From Nitrososphaerota archaeon (GTDB lineage Archaea > Thermoproteota > Bathyarchaeia > Bathyarchaeales > Bathycorpusculaceae): 5,795 nt of DNA. The stretch is from NCBI GenBank assembly GCA_031283385.1, contig JAITBW010000101.1, positions 1 to 5,795 of the forward strand. Direction: 5' to 3'. Shown here one piece after another: positions 1 to 5,795 of the stretch. Within the stretch, counting starts at the first letter, position 1. The number at the start of each line of letters is the position of its first letter. The notes under the pieces are model-generated. The model was given only the letters and a program-made list of their open reading frames with translations, made no database searches and was not told the origin of the DNA. The position numbers and the translations under genes were made by a program.

Positions 1-504
1 CTTTTCATAGTTCCAACAAAAACTGATGAGGAAAAGTTGAAAGAAAAACTCGTTGAGTGGAACGCAACATACGTACAAAACAGCGCACAATTCAAACCCA
101 ACCAGCCCGAACAAGTCGCCATCGAAATCAACAATCTGCTCAGCGACCAAAACAACCACCAAACAACAAAAATAATCCCACAACCTACAGCCAAAATAGT
201 TGAAACAACACTTGAATTATCCAGTCAGACTCTGTCGAAACCAACTTTAGAAGAAAATAACAACTCATTTGAGAGTAAAATCGTTGAGGTATCTTTAGAT
301 GGTTTAGAGAAGGAGCGTTTAATGTTGAAATTTGTAGGTGAAGGTTGGTATTTTAGACTTAAAGAAGTGAAAAACAAAAATTATTTTTGTGCAAGAAAAT
401 CCACAGAAGAATACAGTTTTGGCCTATTCACCGATGAAATAAAATATATTGCTGAAAAAAACAAAATCGAAATTAAAAGGTACAAAGAAAAACTATTGAA
501 ATAG
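1..504 (+). CDS. 3' end of an unrecognised gene (start outside the window)
   Basis: I do not recognise this protein. The frame is open from the first base and ends at TAG 502-504, giving 167 visible residues. The opening residues (LFIVPTKTDEEKLKEKL) read like the end of a folded domain running into an amphipathic helix, so I treat it as a partial gene. About residues 29-85 are rich in Q, N, T, P and S and look like a flexible linker. About residues 98-167 form a compact, lysine-rich tail with several aromatic residues (GEGWYFRL, NYFCAR). No signal peptide, membrane segment or known catalytic motif is visible. An alternative start is TTG at 37, with GAGG at 28-31 five bases upstream, which would give 155 aa. 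The first in-frame ATG is at 322. Third-position base use changes sharply near base 190. It lies 89 bases upstream of hsdR on the same strand; any functional link to the restriction system is unproven. Confidence 0.65.
   Translation, partial: LFIVPTKTDEEKLKEKLVEWNATYVQNSAQFKPNQPEQVAIEINNLLSDQNNHQTTKIIPQPTAKIVETTLELSSQTLSKPTLEENNNSFESKIVEVSLDGLEKERLMLKFVGEGWYFRLKEVKNKNYFCARKSTEEYSFGLFTDEIKYIAEKNKIEIKRYKEKLLK
322..504 (+). CDS. Possible internal small gene (60 aa) within the upstream frame
   Basis: The first in-frame ATG of the upstream frame is at 322. It is preceded by AAGGAG at 310-315 with a 6-base spacer, an ideal Shine-Dalgarno arrangement. Translation from here gives 60 residues matching the compact C-terminal domain without the Q/N-rich linker: basic, aromatic-rich, starting MLKFVGEGWYF and ending in lysines. 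It could be a separate product or an internal start producing a short isoform. The AAGGAG may also be chance, because it simply encodes Lys-Glu in a charged helix (EKERL). The frame is unbroken upstream, so the longer protein remains the default reading. Function unknown. Confidence 0.25.
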   Translation: MLKFVGEGWYFRLKEVKNKNYFCARKSTEEYSFGLFTDEIKYIAEKNKIEIKRYKEKLLK

Positions 505-515
505 TAATAGTCTGA

Positions 516-584
516 AACATGGAAACCGTAACACATAAAAAATTAGCTTGTCTTTCAATAGGTTTAGATTATCGGAACATGGAA
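516..584 (+). repeat. 9-bp direct repeat AACATGGAA flanking the hsdR leader
   Basis: AACATGGAA occurs at 516-524 and again at 576-584, exactly 60 bases apart, in the gap between the upstream gene and hsdR. The downstream copy overlaps the hsdR ribosome-binding site (GGAAG 581-585). This could be a pair of regulator sites or coincidence in AT-rich DNA. The rest of the 89-base gap shows no clear promoter or terminator. Confidence 0.3.
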
Positions 585-585
585 G
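581..585 (+). promoter_or_regulatory. Ribosome-binding site of hsdR
   Basis: GGAAG lies 8 bases upstream of ATG 594. An in-frame TGA at 591-593 immediately precedes that ATG, so the hsdR start cannot be moved upstream. Together these fix the start codon. Confidence 0.6.
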
Positions 586-593
586 TATCGTGA

Positions 594-3350
594 ATGACGC
601 CTGAAGCGAAAGCTCGTGTAAAGATTGATGAAATGCTCAGAAACGCTGGGTATGTTCTTCAAGATATGAAAGAGTTCAACCGAAAGGCATCTTTAGGTGT
701 TGCTGTACGCGAATTTCCTACAAACAGTGGCCCGGTAGACTATTTACTATTTATTGGCGGAACTCCTGTTGGTGTTGTGGAAGCCAAAGCAGAGGCTAAA
801 GGCGTTCTTTTAGGGGTTGCTGCCGAACAATCTGAGCGATATGCTGAAAGTGGCCTGAAATATTTATCTGAAATACCTGACATTCGCTTTGCCTATGAAT
901 CCACAGGTGTTATAACAAAATTTTGTGATTACCACGACAGTAAAGCACGCTCTCGTGAAGTGTTTTCTTTCCATCAACCTGAAACCCTCTCAGAATGGCT
1001 CAAAGAACCCGATACACTACGTAATCGCATGAAAATTTTTTCCCCTTTCAACACACAGGGTTTTCGCGATTGCCAAGTTACAGCAGTTCATAACCTAGAA
1101 AAGTCTCTTGCAGAAAATAAACCCCGTGCCCTAATACAAATGGCCACAGGAGCAGGAAAAACCTACACCGCAATAACATCAGTTTATCGCCTGTTAAAAC
1201 ACGCAAAAGCAAAACGAGTTTTGTTTTTAGTTGACACAAAAAATCTTGGAGAACAAGCTGAAAGTGAATTTCTTAACTATAAACCCTCTGATGATGGCAG
1301 ACTTTTTCCAGAACTATACAATGTACGCCGTTTAAACTCTTCATACATACCCAAAGACACCAAAGTATGTATTAGCACCATTCAACGTATGTACTCAATT
1401 TTATGTGGCAAAGAATTAGACGAAACAGACGAAGAAACATCCTTAAACGAACAAAAAATTATTGGTGATCAAAGAGAAGTAGTCTACAACCCCATTTACC
1501 CGCCAGAATTTTTTGATTTTATTATAATAGATGAGTGTCATCGGTCAATTTACAATGTGTGGCAACAAGTACTGGATTATTTTGATGCTTTCTTAATTGG
1601 TTTAACCGCAACGCCTGACTGTCGAACATTTGGCTTTTTTAAACATAATGTTGTTAGTGAATATACTCATGAACAAGCTGTAATAGATGATGTAAACGTT
1701 GGTTGTGAAGGTACATACATCATTGAAACACAAATTGGCGTCAGTGGGGGTGTTATTTTACGTCAAGTGGTGGAGACGCGGGATCGTCTTTCTCGCAAAA
1801 AGCGTTGGGCTCAACTTGACGAGGATTTAGAATACAAGCCCTCCGATCTTGATCGTGAAATAGTAAACCTCTCACAAATTCGCACAATTATACGAACATT
1901 TAAAGAGCGAAAAAATGAGCTTTTTCCGAATAGAGTAGAGTTGCCAAAGACGCTTGTGTTTGCAAAGACTGACAGTCATGCAGATGATATAATTACAATT
2001 ATTCGTGAAGAATTTGGTGAAGGGAACGAGTTTTGTAAAAAGGTAACCTATAAGGCTGATGATTCTAAAAGTGTTTTAACGGCCTTTCGAAATGATTTCA
2101 ATCCTCGCATAGCCGTTACTGTTGATATGATTGCAACAGGTACAGATGTAAAGCCAATAGAATGTTTACTATTTATGCGAGATGTGCGTAGCAAAAACTA
2201 TTATGAACAAATGCTTGGACGAGCAACAAGAACTCTTGACTACGAAAACCTGCACAGGGTGTCGCCTTCGACAAAGGAACGTAAAATGGGGTTTATTGTA
2301 GTTGATGCGGTTGGTGTGACAAAAACTCAAAAATCTACTATGCGCCCTTTAGAGCGTAAACCCAGTGTTTCTTTAAAGGATTTGATGATGAGTGTTGCTA
2401 TGGGTGCACGAGACAACGACACATTAACTTCTTTGGCAAATCGGTTAATTAAACTTGATAAGCGAATGTCTGATAAAGAAAACGACAAATTTGAGGAAAC
2501 TTGTGGTAATAGTTGTATTGATCTGGCACAAAATTTGTTAGATGCCTTTGATGAAGACGTTATTTATGATAACGCTCAAAAACAATACAACCTCAAAGAT
2601 TCAGATGAGCTAACCAGTGAGCAACATAAAACAGTTTGTGAACAATTAATTGATACAGCTGTTACACCATTTAATGAACCAAAACTGCGGGAGCACATTG
2701 AAAAGGTTCGTAAAATTCATGACCAAATTTTAGATAACACCAACATGGATAGAGTGGTATCTGTAGGTTGGGATTCTGATCACGCTACAAAAGCCGCACA
2801 AACGATTGAAACCTTTAGCAAATTCATTGAAGAAAACAAAAACAACATTGACGCATTAGAAATTATCTACAACCAAAGTTATCGCAACCGACAACTAACT
2901 TTTGACATGATAAAAGAGTTACACGATGCTCTGTACAATCAACCGTATCGTTTGAGAGCTGAAGAACTGTGGAAGGCGTACTCTTTGCGTCTGCCAGAGA
3001 AAGTGCGAGAAAAAAGTGTTACTGCTCAGCTTGCCGATATTATTTCGTTAATACGTTTTCAATTAGGTCAAACAACTGAACTTCGTCCGTTTGCTGATGA
3101 AGTAAAAGTGCGTTTTCATAATTGGATGTTTGCCAAAAATGCTGGAAACATACATTTCACTGATGAGCAAACTGAGTGGCTCCGTATGGTACGTGATCAT
3201 ATTGCATCGTCTGTTAGAATTACGCAGGAGGATTTGGATTTTACACCCTTTGACAGTAAAGGTGGTTTGGGCAAGTTTTATCAGTTATTTGGAGATAAAA
3301 TTAAAGTAGTTCTAGAAGAGATGAATGATGCACTTTTAGTAACTACATAA
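594..3350 (+). CDS. hsdR: Type I restriction enzyme R subunit (nuclease plus translocase)
   Basis: This is the motor and DNA-cutting subunit of a Type I restriction-modification complex in the cytoplasm. It needs ATP and joins HsdM2-HsdS to translocate and cleave unmodified DNA. At 918 aa it is intact and within the family's size range. The N-terminal nuclease domain (about residues 1-130) shows the PD-(D/E)xK set: D49, E63-A-K65, then the QxxxY motif Q79-Y83. The motor follows: Walker A ATGAGKT at 184-190, FLVDTKNL near 211-218 (motif Ia), DECH at 313-316, LTATP at 337-341, TLVFAKT at 453-459, ATGTDV at 514-519 and the arginine-finger motif QMLGRATR at 539-546. All key residues are present, so it should be active. 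About residues 745-910 resemble the EcoEI-type R C-terminal domain, placing it in the EcoAI/EcoEI (Type IB) group by recall, not by search. ATG 594 follows an in-frame stop. It is first in an hsdR-hsdM-hsdS operon, ending 15 bases before hsdM. Confidence 0.96.
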   Translation: MTPEAKARVKIDEMLRNAGYVLQDMKEFNRKASLGVAVREFPTNSGPVDYLLFIGGTPVGVVEAKAEAKGVLLGVAAEQSERYAESGLKYLSEIPDIRFAYESTGVITKFCDYHDSKARSREVFSFHQPETLSEWLKEPDTLRNRMKIFSPFNTQGFRDCQVTAVHNLEKSLAENKPRALIQMATGAGKTYTAITSVYRLLKHAKAKRVLFLVDTKNLGEQAESEFLNYKPSDDGRLFPELYNVRRLNSSYIPKDTKVCISTIQRMYSILCGKELDETDEETSLNEQKIIGDQREVVYNPIYPPEFFDFIIIDECHRSIYNVWQQVLDYFDAFLIGLTATPDCRTFGFFKHNVVSEYTHEQAVIDDVNVGCEGTYIIETQIGVSGGVILRQVVETRDRLSRKKRWAQLDEDLEYKPSDLDREIVNLSQIRTIIRTFKERKNELFPNRVELPKTLVFAKTDSHADDIITIIREEFGEGNEFCKKVTYKADDSKSVLTAFRNDFNPRIAVTVDMIATGTDVKPIECLLFMRDVRSKNYYEQMLGRATRTLDYENLHRVSPSTKERKMGFIVVDAVGVTKTQKSTMRPLERKPSVSLKDLMMSVAMGARDNDTLTSLANRLIKLDKRMSDKENDKFEETCGNSCIDLAQNLLDAFDEDVIYDNAQKQYNLKDSDELTSEQHKTVCEQLIDTAVTPFNEPKLREHIEKVRKIHDQILDNTNMDRVVSVGWDSDHATKAAQTIETFSKFIEENKNNIDALEIIYNQSYRNRQLTFDMIKELHDALYNQPYRLRAEELWKAYSLRLPEKVREKSVTAQLADIISLIRFQLGQTTELRPFADEVKVRFHNWMFAKNAGNIHFTDEQTEWLRMVRDHIASSVRITQEDLDFTPFDSKGGLGKFYQLFGDKIKVVLEEMNDALLVTT

Positions 3351-3353
3351 GCT

Positions 3354-3359
3354 GGATGG
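3354..3359 (+). promoter_or_regulatory. Probable weak ribosome-binding site of hsdM
   Basis: GGATGG sits 6 bases before ATG 3366, in the 15-base gap after the hsdR stop. It is a poor match to AGGAGG, so initiation may rely partly on ribosomes finishing hsdR. An out-of-frame ATG at 3356 overlaps it. Confidence 0.35.
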
Positions 3360-3365
3360 TTATCG

Positions 3366-4841
3366 ATGGCAGTTTCAAATGTTGGACAAAAAATTTGGTC
3401 TATGGCAAATGCTTTACGCGATGATGGCATCGGTAAAAGTGATTATCTAGAACAATTGACGTATCTTTTGTTCGTAAAAATGGCCGATGAATACTCACAA
3501 CCGCCATATAACCGAACGATTGGCATCCCTAAAGATTGTGAATGGGATACCTTAAAAACGAAAAGTGGTGACGAGTTGTTTAAGCATTATGAATATGTCT
3601 TAAAAAAACTCGCAGAACAAACGGGCACCTTACAGCAGATATACACGGGAGCTCAGAATAAAATTTCAAATCCCGCCCAACTTGCCAAAATCATAAACAT
3701 GGTGGGTTCTGAGAAATGGTCCTCAATGTCTAGTGATGTTAAGGGTGATATTTATGAGGATTTACTTGAAAAAATTGCGGCAGACACCAAAAGTGGTGCT
3801 GGACAATACTTTACTCCACGTGCATTGATCAACGCTATGGTGAAATGTGTCAGACCAACGCCGGATAAGCGTGTTGCTGACCCTTGCTGTGGTAGTGGCG
3901 GTTTTCTATTAGCCGTTAAAACATATTTAGAACAGAACTTTATGCTCAATAGTGAACAAAAGAAATTTCTGAAATTCCAAACCTTTAGAGGCTGGGAAAT
4001 AGTCCAAAGCACTTATCGCCTTTGTTTGATGAATCTTTTTCTTCACAACATAAGCGATTTCGAAGGAACACCTCCAATCACACGTGCCGATTCTCTTCTT
4101 ACTGATCCTAACGAGAGATTTGATTACATCCTAACTAATCCTCCATTTGGTAAAAAGTCCTCTTTAACTTTTACAAATGAGCAAGGTGAGCAGGAGCAGG
4201 AGGATTTAGTTTATAATCGTCAGGATTTTTGGGCGACAACTTCTAACAAACAGCTTAATTTTGTTCAACATATTCGTACCTTGCTTAAAACAGGTGGTAC
4301 AGCGGCAGTTGTGGTGCCAGATAATGTACTGTTTGAAGGGGGCGCGGGTGAAACAGTTCGTAAAAAACTGCTTGAAACCACCGATTTACACACAATTCTA
4401 CGCTTACCCACAGGCATATTCTATGCACAAGGTGTAAAAGCAAATGTCATATTTTTTGATAATCGTGTTGCCGCACCAACACATCAAACTAAGGAAGTTT
4501 GGATTTACGACTACCGCTCAAACATTAAACACACCTTGAAAAAAAATCCCCTTCGTGAAAGCGATCTTGATGATTTTGTAAAATGCTATAACCCCGAAAA
4601 TCGTCATATTCGTAAAGAAACCTACAGCCCAGAAAATCCTGATGGACGATGGCGTAAATTCACCTATGACGAAATAATTGCTCGAGACAAAACAAGTTTG
4701 GACATAACGTGGATTAAATCAGGTGACAATACAGATGATTATACACTTTCTGAATTGCTTGATTTGATAAAAGAAAAGTCAGCCGCAATCGCAACAGCAG
4801 TGGGTAATCTTGAAGAGCTTATAGGCAAAGTGGACGAATGA
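3366..4841 (+). CDS. hsdM: Type I restriction-modification M subunit (N6-adenine methyltransferase)
   Basis: This subunit transfers a methyl group from AdoMet to N6 of adenine at the site chosen by HsdS. Two copies pair with one HsdS to form the methylase, and they also belong to the restriction complex. The 491 aa length is typical of the EcoAI-like group and the gene is intact. About residues 7-138 are the helical HsdM N-terminal domain. GQYFTPR at 146-152 leads into the catalytic domain. The AdoMet-binding motif I is DPCCGSGGF at 172-180, with Ser where many relatives have Thr. The catalytic NPPF is at 258-261. A helical tail (about 460-490) probably contacts HsdS. ATG 3366 is the first in-frame start after the hsdR stop, which lies in the same frame. 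The TGA stop overlaps the hsdS ATG. With no room for a promoter in the 15-base gap, it is probably co-transcribed with hsdR, unless a promoter lies inside the hsdR 3' end. Confidence 0.96.
   Translation: MAVSNVGQKIWSMANALRDDGIGKSDYLEQLTYLLFVKMADEYSQPPYNRTIGIPKDCEWDTLKTKSGDELFKHYEYVLKKLAEQTGTLQQIYTGAQNKISNPAQLAKIINMVGSEKWSSMSSDVKGDIYEDLLEKIAADTKSGAGQYFTPRALINAMVKCVRPTPDKRVADPCCGSGGFLLAVKTYLEQNFMLNSEQKKFLKFQTFRGWEIVQSTYRLCLMNLFLHNISDFEGTPPITRADSLLTDPNERFDYILTNPPFGKKSSLTFTNEQGEQEQEDLVYNRQDFWATTSNKQLNFVQHIRTLLKTGGTAAVVVPDNVLFEGGAGETVRKKLLETTDLHTILRLPTGIFYAQGVKANVIFFDNRVAAPTHQTKEVWIYDYRSNIKHTLKKNPLRESDLDDFVKCYNPENRHIRKETYSPENPDGRWRKFTYDEIIARDKTSLDITWIKSGDNTDDYTLSELLDLIKEKSAAIATAVGNLEELIGKVDE
4838..4841 (+). 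other. ATGA stop-start overlap of hsdM and hsdS
   Basis: The hsdS ATG (4838-4840) shares bases with the hsdM TGA (4839-4841). Such overlaps usually couple translation of the two genes, which suits subunits that assemble as M2S. Confidence 0.85.
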
Positions 4842-5795
4842 ACACAAAACAGCTTCGCCAAAAAATTCTAGACCTTGCCATTCGCGGCAAACTCGTACCA
4901 CAAGACCCAACCGATGAACCAGCATCAGTATTGTTAGAACGCGTTCGAGCAGAGAAAGAGCGGCTGATAAAAGAAGGCAAAATCAAACGAGACAAGAAAG
5001 ACAGCACCATCATTCGTGGTGATGATAAATCACACTATGAGCAGTTGCCAGATGGTTGGGAATTGTGCAAGATTAGTGAATTATGTGTTTTACAAAATGG
5101 TAGAGCGTTTAAGCCTTCTGAGTGGTCTCAAAGTGGAGTCCCGATTGTTAGAATACAGAATTTGAACGATTGTAAAACGTCACATAATTATTTCAACGGG
5201 GAAATTGGAGAAAATCATCATTTGTTTGGTGGTGAATTGCTTTTCGCTTGGTCTGGGACTCCTGGGACGTCATTTGGGGCGCATATATGGCGAGGCGGTG
5301 AAGCAGCTTTAAATCAACATATATTCCGTGTTGATTACTTTAAGAGTGGTATATTAAAAGAGTATTTTCAAATTGCAATAAATTATCAACTGAATCAACT
5401 CATTTCGGTAGCGCATGGCGGTGCTGGTCTGCAACATGTTACAAAAGGTGTGTTTGAAAACACACCAATACCGCTTCCACCACTCACTGAGCAACATCGC
5501 ATTGTTTCTGCTATTGAATCAGCGTTTGCAGTTATTGATGATATTGAGTGTAACAAGGTAGATCTGCATTCTGTTGTTGCTGTTGCGAAGGCGAAGGTTC
5601 TTTCTCTTGCTATTCAGGGTAAGCTCGTATCGCAGGATCCTAATGATGAACCCGCTTCAGTTTTATTAGAACGCATACAAACGGAACGAGAAACACTCAT
5701 CAAGACAGGTAAAATCAAACGCAACAAAAACGAATCCACCATAACCCGAAGTAGGGATAACTCTTATTATGAGAACTTGCCAGATGGATGGACGG
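4838..5795 (+). CDS. hsdS: Type I specificity subunit S (3' end outside the window)
   Basis: HsdS recognises the bipartite DNA target and scaffolds HsdM and HsdR. The frame opens at ATG 4838, which overlaps the hsdM stop as ATGA, and stays open to the right edge: 319 full codons. EcoAI-like subunits run to roughly 550-600 aa, so about half is visible. Residues 1-75 are an N-terminal conserved region (LAIRGKLVPQDP, a charged helix, then LPDGWE). TRD1 spans about 76-209 and contains LLFAWSGT at 134-141 and LNQHIFRV at 158-165, typical of the HsdS fold. The central conserved region starts with PIPLPPLTEQHRI at 210-222 and leads into a helix. From about 251 the N-terminal sequence repeats (LAIQGKLVSQDP to LPDGWT), showing that the second TRD begins right at the edge. 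No frameshift is seen. Only a weak GGA precedes the start, so translation is probably coupled to hsdM. Confidence 0.93.
   Translation, partial: MNTKQLRQKILDLAIRGKLVPQDPTDEPASVLLERVRAEKERLIKEGKIKRDKKDSTIIRGDDKSHYEQLPDGWELCKISELCVLQNGRAFKPSEWSQSGVPIVRIQNLNDCKTSHNYFNGEIGENHHLFGGELLFAWSGTPGTSFGAHIWRGGEAALNQHIFRVDYFKSGILKEYFQIAINYQLNQLISVAHGGAGLQHVTKGVFENTPIPLPPLTEQHRIVSAIESAFAVIDDIECNKVDLHSVVAVAKAKVLSLAIQGKLVSQDPNDEPASVLLERIQTERETLIKTGKIKRNKNESTITRSRDNSYYENLPDGWT
4856..5062 (+). repeat. hsdS conserved-region repeat, copy 1
   Basis: This encodes HsdS residues 7-75, the conserved region before TRD1. It matches copy 2, 732 bases downstream, without gaps. Over residues 17-75, 41 of 59 are identical. 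Exact nucleotide matches include the 11-mers AAAATCAAACG and TTGCCAGATGG. Such internal repeats give HsdS its pseudo-symmetric, circularly permuted layout. Confidence 0.85.
5588..5794 (+). repeat. hsdS conserved-region repeat, copy 2
   Basis: This encodes HsdS residues 251-319, between TRD1 and the TRD2 beyond the edge. It aligns with copy 1 at a constant offset of 244 residues. Copy 2 runs to the last full codon of the window, so its right boundary is set by the edge and the repeat may continue. Confidence 0.82.

Noticed and set aside
492..505. Small hairpin over the upstream stop codon (ACTAT / ATAGT, 4-base loop)
   Set aside because: The stem is 5 bp and AT-rich with no following T run, so it does not look like an intrinsic terminator.
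543..570. Possible promoter before hsdR (TTAGCT, 16-base spacer, TAGATT)
   Set aside because: It matches the bacterial consensus at only 3 of 6 and 4 of 6 positions, which is expected by chance in AT-rich DNA. No convincing archaeal TATA box was seen either.
3752..4012. Minus-strand open frame inside hsdM (86 codons)
   Set aside because: It lies wholly opposite the conserved AdoMet-binding region of hsdM, has no recognisable motif, and is best explained as a shadow of the real gene.
4819..5013. Minus-strand open frame across the hsdM-hsdS junction (64 codons)
   Set aside because: It is opposite the conserved start of hsdS, and its serine/arginine-rich translation looks like antisense of coding DNA.
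594..5795. BREX, DISARM or another multi-gene defence system
   Set aside because: The three genes have the standard HsdR, HsdM and HsdS motifs. No BrxL, PglZ, DrmABC or other marker gene is present, so a classical Type I system explains the region.
1..5795. tRNA, rRNA, CRISPR array, transposase, or inverted repeats for hsdS inversion
   Set aside because: Coding sequence fills nearly all of the window. No regularly spaced repeats or transposase frame were seen, and the hsdS repeats are in direct orientation, so inversion within this window is not supported.

Overview
The window carries a Type I restriction-modification locus in the order hsdR - hsdM - hsdS, all on the + strand, preceded by the 3' end of an unrecognised gene. 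The DNA is AT-rich with densely packed genes, as in a prokaryotic chromosome. Nothing in the sequence fixes the lineage. Arginine is coded mostly by CGN codons and the genes start with ATG. A mesophilic bacterium fits, but an archaeon that acquired the locus by transfer cannot be excluded.

Layout. 1-504: the end of a gene whose start lies outside the window. It has a Q/N/T/P-rich linker and a small lysine-rich C-terminal domain; its function is unknown. 505-593: an 89-base gap holding the hsdR ribosome-binding site and a 9-bp direct repeat. 594-3350: hsdR (918 aa), with a nuclease, a two-lobed DEAD/DEAH-like motor and a C-terminal region like that of the EcoEI/EcoAI (Type IB) family. 3366-4841: hsdM (491 aa), an N6-adenine methyltransferase with intact AdoMet and NPPF motifs. 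4838-5795: hsdS, cut off by the right edge after 319 codons. The first target-recognition domain (TRD1), the central conserved region and the start of the second half are visible.

How the genes work together. HsdS would choose a bipartite DNA target through two TRDs. Two HsdM subunits plus HsdS form the modification enzyme. Adding HsdR gives the ATP-driven translocating endonuclease that cuts unmodified DNA. The 15-base hsdR-hsdM gap and the 4-base ATGA overlap of hsdM and hsdS point to one transcript with coupled translation.

I found no evidence of a new type of defence system. The points most worth a second look are: the long direct repeat within hsdS, with a codon-use shift across TRD1; a codon-use break inside the upstream gene; and a possible 60-aa internal gene with a strong ribosome-binding site at 310-315.
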